Positions 1 through 9,600 are shown, counted from the stretch's first letter. The stretch is DNA of 12,419 nt from Conidiobolus incongruus B7586 (GCA_000697335.1 JNEM01015086.1:1-12419), one strand, 5' to 3'. Notes: a model not told the origin generated them from the letters alone. Made by a program: numbers and translations.

Positions 1-1319
1 AAAAAATTAAATAATATATAACTTAATTTAATATAGTTTTTTTAATTTATTATATTTTTTTAATTTAAAACAAACTATTCTTTAAAAATATAAATAATAA
101 AAAATTATTTTTTAAATTTTAAATTTTTTGATATTTTTCAAAATATTTTAAATAACTTGAATAATATTAAAAAAATATAAAGTATAATTAGAGTTAATGA
201 TTTTAATATATATATATAAAACTTATAATAATAATTATCATTAATATAATATATTCTGTTATCAAATCAAAATAAAATTAAATCTTCAATCTAAGCCAAT
301 ATTTAAGTTATATAATTAAGTATTTATATAATATAAATATGACATTAAGGTAAGCTTATTAAGAAGTTAAGTTTAATAACTAAAGAATAAAAGATTTTAA
401 AAAGTAGGATTATTTATCAATTAAAGATAATTAATAAAGTGCTTAAGAAACTTATATTTAAACTTAAAAGCTTCATGAAGAATATAATAACTTTAAATAG
501 ATACAAAGTTTATTCTATGTATCTAAGGTTATATCCAAAAGGATCAATTCTAATAAAAAAATACTACAGGTTACAAAAGATCTAGGTAAGTTGTAAAATA
601 TTTTTCAAAAATTAATTTTTTTGATCAAAATAAAAAGAGTACCATAATAATCAAGAAATAAAAAAATTAGATTTAAGAGGTTTATGTTTTCTGATTCTCA
701 AGTGGATAATGATTTAAATATTAAGCATAGGTTTAAATTTAATGGAGTGTATTAATAAAATCTCTACTGATCCATATATTAAACAAGCTGTAAAAGATAC
801 GTTCGAGAAAAAGGATGTAAAATGTTATCTTTTTAAAACCAAATCTAGTAAACGAACAAATAAAATGTATTTTTCCAAGAAAACTGACTTATCTAAAGAG
901 TCATTGAATAAGAAGAATTGACCGGTTGTATTAAGTAGAGATTATAGTTCAACCATAATTTACCTAATCTTTAAGTAAGCGAATCAATTAATTCAATTGA
1001 TAATTTGAGAAAATTTTTTTAAAACTGTGCAATATTAAACAGAAATTTGCAAATCTAATATATGAGGTGATTGCAATCATGATCTATATGATCCTTCTAT
1101 AATTTCATTAGGCTCAAATGACTTGAATACTAGTAAAGTTCTGTCAAAATTATCCAAACATTAGTGCAGTAATCATGAATATGAATTCAATATAAACAAT
1201 ATGTAATAAATATATTCAAAATCTAATGTTTTTGAAATATAAAATACAACTATTCTAGTGGAGAAATTCAAGCTCTCCGACATTCAATGCTTTAGCTATC
1301 TCAAATCGATTCAGAGGCC
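1..1319. other. AT-rich stretch without a supported gene
   Basis: I see no intact gene, RNA gene or recognised transposon here. The only open frame of note is a short lysine-rich plus-strand frame from an ATG at 742 to a TGA at 921 (59 codons), which resembles nothing I know. Beyond its stop the same frame stays coding-like for a few dozen codons. It lies upstream of, and on the same strand as, the SNF2 helicase relic, so it may be part of that gene's decayed amino-terminal region. That is a guess from position only. The first 250 bases are nearly pure A/T. Confidence 0.5.
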
Positions 1320-3060
1320 TAATTGAAAATGTCCATCAATCAAATACATATCTTGATTCTTCAAGTTCTTGTAAACAAGTTCCATTTGAAGTATTCATTT
1401 AATGTTTTTTTCAAAGATTTAAAGAAAATAAAATTTCAGCGGATAAGAGTAAATCACAATATTAATTATTATGGTAAGGATCTAGTAAAACATGGGTTGT
1501 TTAAACATTCCCCAAAATCCAAAACCTCAATATCAATATCTTTAATTCATTCTATTCAAAATAATATTCAGCTAATAAAATGAGAAGTATTACCTCATCA
1601 AATTTTTGGCGAGAAATTTATATATATTAAAATCATTTAGACAAAACAAAAAAATCCTAGAGAATAATATGAATTTGAATAAAAATGTACAAGTATATAG
1701 TTAATTAAACAATTTAAAATATTATTTCAATGATTATATTTAGATAGTTCCACTTAATCAAAAAAATTTCAGTTTTTTGTCCTGCATTTTTATAACTTGT
1801 TAGAAGAACTCGTAAAATTATTCAATATTGAAACTTCATTAATATTTAAAGAATCTTGAATCACGTTTTTACAGTATCAAAAGGGTTAGAACTTACTCTT
1901 AGCTTAAATGGATTTAGAAAGAGATCACAAATTGATGGTATTATTAACATGTGTTATTTAGTCTTTAGAGATTTCACACTTAATTAAATAGAAAACGAAA
2001 CAAATTCAGAGAACATATTCTGAGTGATAATTGTGCATCTTTAACCATAGCTGATGAAGAGAATGTATTAAAGATATTTAGAGTTAGTGCTTTAATTAGT
2101 TTATTAGTTACTAAATGGCAATTGTACTTACAGGTTTTCGAATCCATAGTATGATATTTGAATACTGGGTTAAGATAAATATAATGTATTTAGATTTCTT
2201 GGGAAATCTAAATTCGTATATAAAAACTACCCAAATATCATAATATCTGGTTTTTATGCAAGTAAAGATTTTCAAGAAAAGAAAGATTGCGACTTTCAAC
2301 TACACGAATAATTCAAATTAACTGAATCTATACCATTTTGTATGAATTCACATATAATTAACTCGCGAATTTCTCTACAAAGAGAATATTTAATATGTAT
2401 TTATCTTTTTAAAATCTAATATTATTTTTACAACATATATCCTTAGAAAATGGAAAAGATTACAAATGTGAAATTACTTGAACACGGCCATTTATTTTTA
2501 TTAATAAGTAATTTACTAATTAATAACGATAAATTTTACTTTTAAGTTGAGAGAGGATAAATCTGGTAAGTAATTATGACCCAAAAGCCGATTTTCGAGC
2601 AATGGATCTAAACAACACAATAGGTTAAACAATGAAATGAATGCAAGTTCTAAATAGCAACTCAATCACAATGACAATGTCAAATTTTAGTTTCTTTGTA
2701 AGTTAATTCTATTAAATGGAGACAAAGGTGTTATATTTGTAAAATAAATAATCACCTTAAATCCTATCAAAGGATGGCTTAAAATAGTTTTTCTAAAACG
2801 AATCATGAAGTATTGACAGGATTTACACATATTGATGACAGCTAAAATATTATTAATCAGTTCAATTATGCTGACTAGTTTAATGTACTCTTGTCATCAG
2901 CTCAAGTTCTTGGCGTTGGCTTTAATCTCACACGAGTATCAAAAGTGATACTCTATGATGTTAGATGGAACTCAAACATAGATGAGAAAACAACTGTACG
3001 AACTCATCATATTGATCAAATTAAAGCCTGTAACCGTGTATCATTTTTACATTTATGATA
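1320..3060 (+). pseudogene. Decayed SNF2-type helicase/ATPase relic (Rad54/ATRX/DRD1-like)
   Basis: SNF2 proteins are nuclear ATPases that move along DNA and remodel chromatin. Several blocks survive in the expected order. At 1323-1583 a frame reads like the start of the ATPase core: a KYSFNVFFKDL segment resembling the usual 'HQ..AFEFLWKNL', then HSPKSKT at 1506-1526 where HSPGSGKT would be expected, so Walker A is damaged and one residue short. Just past the next stop, VLPHQIFGEKF resembles motif Ia. About 1880-1975 resembles the motif III region and the following 'LV.PDF'. The clearest part is 2840-3040: INQFN, VLLSSAQVLGVGFNLT (motif V at 2912-2932), YDVRWN (2954-2971) and RTHHIDQIK (motif VI, 2999-3019; families usually read RAHRIGQ). 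The span fits a SNF2 core in length. Frame changes and many in-frame stops show it is dead. Most stops near the end are TAA or TAG where Gln would fit. The C-terminal assignment is fairly safe; the N-terminal blocks and the subfamily are tentative. Confidence 0.66.
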
Positions 3061-4074
3061 CTTGGGGATCAAAGCACTTTTTCATTAATGAATATAAAAT
3101 GTGATTTTCAGAGTAATAGATAATTAATTTGTTAAACCATCAGATGATATAGTAATAAAAAACTATGTAAAAGCACCTATTTTAAAAATAATGTAAAGTG
3201 TTCACTTGATATTAATAAAAATCTAGAAAAAAGATATTAACACAATGATATCATACCATCATATATAATTCCGAAATAAAATTTATGGCTATTAATTTAA
3301 TTTATCTAATAAAAATTGGTAATACAGAATCAGGTAAAATTATTACAGAACATATCTCAATAATTAACTATACTGAACTTTGCAATATTATAATTGATAT
3401 ATTTCTAAATATTTTCCAATAAATTATTTGATATGTTAATTATTAAGAACATTGAACTATTTGTTAATTTCATGCTCTTATACAAAATTAATATTATTTA
3501 CATATATATAAACTTACTTTGAAAATATCAATTAAAATTTTATTTCTAATTAAAATTGTGTTGTAAATTTAAATACTTTAATTAATTTTAAACATATTTG
3601 CTAACTTTATTAAAGTAAGAAATTAAAACATTATTTTTACTTAAATTCAAACAATTTAAAGTTAAAATTAGATAATTGATACTGAAAGATACTATGAGTA
3701 TTAGTAAATAGGATGCTTTTTAAATAATATGCAAAATGAGTAATAGTATGAGGTATTGTCAAACTAGTTTAATAAAAAATTTCATTGGATATCATAATAA
3801 TAATTTTATTGAATAGCAAGATTTTACAAAAAACGATATGAGATGTTATATAATTTGTCTTAAAATTTTCCATAATTTCTATTAACTACTGAGTTACAAA
3901 CAAAAAAAGAAATCTAACCTTCAAGTGATATTTGCCTATCTTTCAATTTCATTATCTATTAAATAGTAGCAAAAATATATACTTTTATTCAATGAACATA
4001 TGGTCTTGTTTGATATGATTTAAGTCATCCCAACACTAGATGAATTTAACAGCCCCAAAATGCAATTGTCAGTT

Positions 4075-4107
4075 AATTGTATGACATTGTTTAATTGCCA
4101 TACAATT
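4075..4107. repeat. Short hairpin, 9-bp arms
   Basis: AATTGTATG at 4075-4083 is repeated inverted as CATACAATT at 4099-4107, with a 15-base loop. In DNA this AT-rich such arms arise often by chance, so no role is claimed. Confidence 0.4.
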
Positions 4108-4132
4108 GATGAAATATCAAGTTTTACATGAT

Positions 4133-4148
4133 ATATATTCGAATATAT
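4133..4148. repeat. Perfect 16-bp palindrome around TTCGAA
   Basis: ATATATTCGAATATAT is a perfect palindrome centred between 4140 and 4141. With a small bulge the pairing can be carried outward to TGAT/ATCA. It is the most regular palindrome in the left flank. It may be chance, a protein-binding site or part of a decayed element end. Confidence 0.45.
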
Positions 4149-4397
4149 GGTATCATACACAATTCAAAACTATCCTATATAAACAATCATTTTGTACTGA
4201 ATAATAAACGTGTATGAACTGATCATTAATAGTATTATTTAAATTTTTGTCAGAAGGATTGAATTTTGTTTTTTGTAATAATCATCCTAATAATATAAGA
4301 ATAAAAACTTTTATATGGATTAATCCAGTATATAACAAAATTATATCCATATTTATAGTAATACAATTGTTTCTTCGGAGTTTGATATACTAATGAT

Positions 4398-4498
4398 AAA
4401 TAATTCAATAATATATTTGAATTATTTTCCTCAATTATACAAATTTAATCAAATGTTCTTTTTGATTTTAATGTGATAATCCTGATGGAATTAAAATC
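4398..4498. repeat. Two further hairpins
   Basis: AAATAATTCAA at 4398-4408 pairs with TTGAATTATTT at 4417-4427 around an 8-base loop. GATTTTAAT at 4464-4472 pairs with ATTAAAATC at 4490-4498 around a 17-base loop. They sit within 500 bases of the two palindromes above and 0.6-0.7 kb upstream of the RhoGEF start. Function is unknown and chance is possible given the base composition. Confidence 0.35.
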
Positions 4499-5079
4499 GC
4501 ATTTTAATGCATATTAATTAAATTGAAAATTATTGAATTATCAAATATTAAAAATATATGCGAGATTATAATAAACACCAAAAAAAGAGTATATAATCCA
4601 AAAAAAAACTTAAATCAAGCCCTTATACCTCAAAATTAAATCTCAATAACAATATAACACTAGCCTACTAACAATGATGAAACTGATTAACTCTTCAAGT
4701 TAAATTTTAATTTGATCTAAAAATCTTCAATCCATTCAACTCAGAATAAATTTCATATGACTTAAATATCAAGATTATTGATTTAAAATGAACCAATCGT
4801 TTTTGAAGAAGTTTAATTAATGACAAATTTAAGAATTATTCATTTAATAGGTGTCAAGATCATTTAGTTGAATAAAATTTGAGAATATTACACTGTTGCT
4901 CTTAATCAGTTTGCTATATTTAAAAATAAAAAAAAAGTTTTGTTAATCAACTTAATTAATTTTAAATACAATAAAAGACTAAAATGGTGTTTAAAGTAAT
5001 TAAAATCAAATTATAATTATTAAAATAGCTTAAAATATTTATAACTATATATTCAATTTAGTTAATAAATATTAAAAAA

Positions 5080-6633
5080 ATGAGTTATTCTCCACCCAAC
5101 GACGGTACCAACGCTAATACGATACCGAAACCCAACTCTACACAAATTTCACAACTGGTTCAATTGGGACAAACTACACCACCGATAGGTCACTGCTTTA
5201 AGATAGACAGCCCAAATCCCGATTTCAAACAATCCCATTCTCGCAAAAGTTCCAACCACAGTAACATAATACCTGTTGAAACCAAATTATGGAGACACCA
5301 ATTCGCCCCAGAAGAGCTCGCGACCTTTTTACTGACACCGAGGGAGTTAGAACGTCAGGAAGTTATTTATGAATTAATACGTACGGAGTTGGACTACTGC
5401 CAGGATTTGGAGATTGTTACTACGACGTTTATAGTACCCTTAAGGGAGTCTAGAATATTAGATAGTCAGGAACTGTTTACACTGTTTTTGAATTGGGAGG
5501 ATTTGGAACTTCTGCATAAGAATATTTACCAAGTAATATTCTCTCAACATTTAAAATATTCAGTATACTAACTAAGGATAGAATTTGAAGAACCGTCAAC
5601 AAAAACAAAAACCTATTATTAACGAAATTATTGATCTTATATTAAACCTTATTAAAAATTTTAATCTCTACGAAATATTCCTGATAAATGAGAAAAGGTC
5701 GAAATTGAAGTATCAGGAATTATTAGCCAAGAATAAGAAGTTTAAACAGTTGATTCAGGTAATTTTGTTTTGAATTTTTTTAATCAGTGTAATAATATTG
5801 TATAGTTAAAACAGAATGAATTACAACTCAAGCAATTCAATTTGTTGGACTATCTTATCAAACCGTTCCAAAGACTGACGAAATACAAACTAATCATACA
5901 AGTAACTACTCTTCATCATCCCCACACAAAATCCCCCAACTAATACACTATAGAACTTAATCAAACTAACATCCAGCGACACATTGGAATTTTACAACTG
6001 TCAAAAAACCCTACAATTCCTAGAAAACCTACTAACAAGGATCCAAAACGAAAAATTCCATCTGGAAAATATATTGATTTTGAACCATTGGAAATTTTTC
6101 TTTAAAGTTGACAATCTCCAAGTAAGCTGAGATTCATTTAAACTAAATTCATATTGACTCTCCCTAAGTTTAGGTTTGTTAACCCTAACCGCCTGATAAT
6201 AATAGAAGGTGTTGTAAATTTAATCCATCTCAGGGATGTTTCAATAATTGAAAAATCCAAAAAATCTAAGGTACAATATGAAAAAATGTACTGTGTCCTA
6301 TTCTCAGATCTGGTTATCTGGCTGCCTGAATCCGACCGCAATCGTATCAAGGGATATGCCCTCCTGAGTTCCAACCATCCACGCCTCAGAATTGGTAAAA
6401 TTATACATTTGACTGAGGACCAGAGTTCATTTAATGGAGGTATTGTAATTTTTAACAAGTGTAAAAATTTTATATATTAATTTTTTACAACAGAGATGAA
6501 GTATAATGTAAAATTACGAATTTTAAACGAAACTGTGGACAAGGTCCAACTAGAATTCTATCAATTTCAAGATTTTACCAATTGGAAATCTGCTTTACAG
6601 AACTGTATCGATGGCCATATGGAAAAATGTTAA
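5080..6633 (+). CDS. Rho guanine nucleotide exchange factor (DH-PH), Rom/Rgf-like, six exons
   Basis: This predicted protein would swap GDP for GTP on a Rho GTPase at the cell cortex, as Rom2/Rgf proteins do in fungal wall and polarity signalling. My model splices out 5533-5581, 5759-5805, 5902-5953, 6122-6168 and 6440-6493 and gives 434 residues. Residues 1-65 are Ser/Pro/Asn-rich and probably disordered. The DH domain runs from about 92 to 285, with CR1 as RQEVIYELIRTELDY (92-106) and CR3 as LLDYLIKPFQRLTKYKL (223-239). A PH domain fills about 299-434, with YCVLFSDLVIWL as a core strand and a final helix ending at 434. Rom2 and Rgf proteins are far longer, with DEP and citron (CNH) domains; none is visible here. 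Intron 1 has TACTAAC at 5566-5572, very near its acceptor. Intron 4 must use the AG at 6167-6168, because the next AG at 6172-6173 leads at once to a stop. Intron 5 could instead be 6445-6495, changing one or two residues. The start is the first ATG of a long open frame, preceded by a run of A. Confidence 0.86.
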
Positions 6634-6657
6634 TAAAAAGTTATTTATTTATTTATT
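6632..6657. terminator. Shared 3'-end region with poly(A)-type hexamers on both strands
   Basis: The two stop codons are separated by only 23 bases (6634-6656). On the plus strand AATAAA lies at 6632-6637, overlapping the RhoGEF stop. On the minus strand AATAAA occurs three times in a row (plus-strand TTTATT at 6644-6649, 6648-6653 and 6652-6657), overlapping the ERG8 stop. If these signals work, each transcript is cleaved inside the other gene's coding region, giving antisense 3' overlap. Hexamers in A/T-rich DNA can also be chance. Confidence 0.55.
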
Positions 6658-8298
6658 TAAAGTTTGGATTGATTATCTTGATAAAAGTGTTGGAATCGCT
6701 GCCAGTAAATGGTGTCGCGATGTTCCAGCTGTACGCCCTGGTCGCTCTGGGCACCTCCTTGTAGCAGAGGAATCACGTTGTTTTCGCGCCACAGTTGCTG
6801 GAGTTTGTCAAGTGGGGAGTGAGTGAGTATGAGTGCAAATACTGCATCGTAACCACCTGCTCCAGGAACACCAGCTAACAAAACTCCTTCTGAAGCTTCC
6901 ATTTTATCGAGCAGATTAGTCTGAGTCTCGGGTTCTATAGGCACTTGAGCATAATTCGTCAAAGCGCGGAAATGATCCCTAATTTTTGCGAATGTTTGAC
7001 GAATTTGAATCAATCTAGCAATAACTTCAGTATTTAATCCAGTAGCTTTGTCACATTGCCACTAAAATCATATTAATATAACTTAATACATTTTAAAATA
7101 AAATAATTACCTGATCGTAAGATTTCGAACTGGCCCAACTAATTGTAGTATTATATGATTCACTATCTTTGCTATAAATATCTTCCAAACTGTTTAATAG
7201 TTGGACCACTCTTAAATTTTGTTCATTTAAATCTGTCCAAATGGGATTGGCTAATTCGGGATTTTCGCGACGCCATTTCAGCAATTTGGATACCATACTG
7301 GGAGTGTGACTACCGTGTTGGACATCCGCGAGCGTGAGATGAATGTTAGGTGGTAATTTGAAGGGTACTACTCTAGTATCCCAAAGATCATGATTATTGA
7401 CAGTTTCATAGAATTTTACGGGGTCTAATTGGTCATACTGAATAATAAATTAGTGTTAATTGGTGGTAATTGAAAAATTATCTACCTCTTGAATCCAATT
7501 CCTCAACCAGTCACTCTGGAATGTAGTATAAATCTGATTGCCAAAAGCGGCTGCACTCACATCGAAACCTGAGCCTAATTTGCCTTGAGCGACACTGTGA
7601 CTCAATTGAGCCAAATTGTGCACCACTTTCTTATAATCTTTGAGATCACTGAGTTCGAGGAAATAAGCTAGTAAAGCACCAACCAAACTAGTGACTAAAG
7701 TAGCGGAACTTCCAAGTCCTGTCTTAGCCACATTCGCTAAAGTTGTAGGAAGTACACCGCAAGGTTCTAATTTTGCTAAACCTTCCAAATCTTGGGATAA
7801 ATTGGCTTCCTTCAACTAAATACTCAAATAATTAATTCTTAAATATTTTTTAAATAATAACATTCAACTTACACGATCCACTTGACTATAAAAATCATTA
7901 TCACTAAAACAAAAAATCTTGATACCTTTGTTTAATTTTTTACTGTCAATACCAGCCCCCAACAAATATTTGTAAACTATGGGTAATGTCACATCCAGGA
8001 ATGGATTCTTATTTTGATTAGGTCTAATTTTAATCAATATCAAAGTCATCAATAACACAATTCGCAATTACCTTGGCTTTACTAAATTTCCGTCGATTTC
8101 ATATTCCCAGGGTAAGTCCTGAAACTGGCACGACACCACTGTAATCTTACCATCCAACTTAGTGTCGGAATGAATTCCTACCAAAAATTTAGCACTGGAC
8201 CCAATCACAGCACCGGAATATTGTGAATCAAGTACTAAGTATCCACCAGCTATCAAAATTTTTCCTGGTGATGATACAAGGACAGATTGTTGGATCAT
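6657..8298 (-). CDS. ERG8: Phosphomevalonate kinase, five exons
   Basis: Phosphomevalonate kinase of the GHMP superfamily: it phosphorylates mevalonate 5-phosphate with ATP to mevalonate 5-diphosphate, in the route to isopentenyl diphosphate and sterols. My model removes introns 8071-8024, 7872-7816, 7485-7438 and 7110-7062 (48-57 bp, GTAAT, GTAAG or GTAGA donors) and gives 479 residues with no frame break; yeast Erg8 has 451. Visible signatures are [14 protein letters not shown] at 11-24, the GHMP ATP-binding loop KTGLGSSAT at 157-165, [14 protein letters not shown] at 202-215 with the conserved Asp at 211, and the C-terminal [10 protein letters not shown] at 409-418. NPFLDVTLP in exon 2 matches the region before the ATP loop. 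The ATG at 8298 puts PGK about ten residues in, as the family expects, and stops lie close upstream. All key motifs are intact, so the gene looks functional. It converges on the RhoGEF with a 23-base gap, and the upstream DNA changes at once to AT-rich sequence ending in a mariner element only 178 bases away. Confidence 0.95.
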
Positions 8299-8476
8299 AA
8301 TTGAGGTGCTTTAAAGTTTTATAATTGTTAATATTATATTATTAATTGAATGGAATAATTAGTTGGACGGTTGAGGTGATATTATTTATAAGTGATACCA
8401 AATTAACCCAGTGATGTTAATTTCAAATTATTATGGGATTTTAATTTGTTCCAATTCAATATATAGAGTAAAAATA
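8299..8476 (-). promoter_or_regulatory. ERG8 upstream region squeezed against a transposon
   Basis: Only 178 bases separate the ERG8 start from the TA at the mariner end, so the promoter must lie here or partly inside the transposon. On the minus strand the octamer CACCTCAA occurs twice, at 8308-8301 (just before the ATG) and 8378-8371, exactly 70 bases apart. This stands out in DNA so poor in G and C. A TATAAAAC-like run lies near 8322-8315. No known sterol-response motif was recognised. The octamer may be a regulator site or coincidence. Confidence 0.35.
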
Positions 8477-8512
8477 TTACTCTGCATTTTTAATAATGGG
8501 AATTTTTTGCAA
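8477..8512 (+). repeat. Mariner copy 1 terminal inverted repeat, transposase 3' end
   Basis: Begins TTACTCTGCATTTTTAATAA and runs on through TGGGAA and a T run. It matches the inverted end at 9804-9767, with differences that are mainly C/T or A/T. AGAGTAA at 8465-8471 is an inverted copy of TTACTCT (8477-8483), so the true end could lie a little further out, but the TA at 8475-8476 gives the simplest boundary. Confidence 0.8.
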
Positions 8513-8570
8513 TTAAAAATAAATAAACATTTGAATATATAATATATAAAAATAAATATATAATATAAAT

Positions 8571-9600
8571 TTAATAGTTTTTTTTATTATTAATAACTTT
8601 TTACTATACTTTTAACAAACTTCTAATACTTAAAAAATAATTCTTTTTATTAAAGATTGAAATTTGATGTTTTACAAACCAATTAAATTTTCCTACAGAA
8701 ATTTTCTTTCCTGTAAGCTAGTTTTTTAATTACCTAAAGCAATTATAATTACATAAGTTATAATCAAAAGAATATACTAGATGTAGTAGTTTTTTCCAGT
8801 TATTTTTAATTAGAAAGTTTTTTACAGCTTTAGATTTATGTATTTTACAATTATCATGCAAAATAATAGGTTTTCTTAAATTATATTAAAAACACCAATT
8901 AAAAATACTTTTATTTAAAAAAATAATATATAGTTTATTATTAATTAATTTTCCTTTAAGAACTAAATAAAAATAGCATATACTATTATAATCTATTATA
9001 ATAATTAATATTCACTTATTAACAAAATGTTTATTTAAAGGGATTTATAAAAAAGGTTAATTTAACTTAATTTAACATTTTGATTTGTGTTTTAATAAAG
9101 GATTATATATAAAGATTTAAAATTCATTAATTATAATTATTTGTTATAAAAGTTTAAGCTTCTAGTAATATTTTAATAGGTTTTATTTAGTAATAACTAC
9201 TTTAGTTTTTTTTTAAGCTTTAGTTAAATTATAAGGTATTTATTTTATATTTTTATTTATTAATTTTAGTTTAAACTTTAAAATATATAAAATACTTATA
9301 AAAATAATATTAAAGTGTTTAAATAATTCTTTAACTAAAATAAAAAGGTGTTCTTTAATATATTTTTTCACTTTATTTATAATTAAAAAAGTAACAGTTG
9401 AAGTTAATTTTCTAGATTTTAACAAGTTTTGAATAATTTCTCTTTTAGCTTTAAAGTAATTTACCTAGTAATAAATTGTTAATTTAAATAATACTTTATT
9501 ATTAAAAGCTACTTATAAATTTTAAATAATTTTAAGGGATTTATGGTTAAATTTTATTGATACCAAAATAAAAAACTTTTAATGATTACTATTTGGTTTA
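8571..9600 (-). pseudogene. Decayed mariner transposase (copy 1)
   Basis: Cut-and-paste transposase of the mariner group. Minus-strand order: a helix-turn-helix part at about 9425-9240 (VKKYIKEHLFILVKELFKHF), then IPYNLTKA, matching the 'WVPH.LT..QK' block, then the DDD catalytic core. Position D1 at 9128-9126 is Asn (INEFxIFIYN; families have DE.W). D2 is kept in ILHDN (Asp codon 8855-8853). The third site, 34 residues on, is Asn at 8750-8748 (FDYNLCNY, where PDLNPCDY is expected). GKLINNKLYI matches 'PQGQTVNQQFY', and LTGK and KVINN match the usual carboxyl end; the stop is at 8571. D1, D2, D3 and the stop are all in one frame, with 91 codons between D1 and D2, so decay was mostly by substitution. 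Numerous stops interrupt it. The amino-terminal limit is approximate. Confidence 0.88.

Larger units (their letters stand above)
3061..5079. other. AT-rich intergenic stretch, no gene seen
   Basis: About 2 kb between the helicase relic and the RhoGEF start. All frames are closed by frequent stops and I recognise no protein motif, RNA or transposon end. The carboxyl end of the helicase relic may fade into the first part. The last few hundred bases must hold the RhoGEF promoter and 5' leader; the DNA just before the ATG is A/T only, with a run of A directly before the start codon, but no specific element can be named. Several imperfect palindromes are listed separately. Confidence 0.5.

Noticed and set aside
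1-660. A third mariner copy at the left edge
   Set aside because: Compared by eye with both copies; only composition-level resemblance, with no shared end sequence or transposase block.
2111-2299. Minus-strand frame of 62 codons inside the helicase relic
   Set aside because: Low-complexity Ile/Phe/Lys sequence with no motif, opposite the relic; probably chance in AT-rich DNA.
1320-3060. Alternative genetic code with TAA/TAG as glutamine to explain the broken helicase
   Set aside because: The intact genes use CAA and CAG freely and end at TAA as expected. The relic also has frame changes and TGA stops, so decay is the simpler reading.
6138-6458. Minus-strand open frame of 106 codons opposite the RhoGEF
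   Set aside because: It is the mirror of the PH-domain exon, has no recognisable motif, and the plus strand codes for a well-fitting domain.
6582-6826. Plus-strand open frames running from the RhoGEF end into ERG8
   Set aside because: They overlap the last RhoGEF exon out of frame and the last ERG8 exon in antisense; no family resemblance.
7155-7337. Plus-strand frame of 60 codons opposite ERG8 exon 4
   Set aside because: Antisense shadow of a well-supported coding exon.
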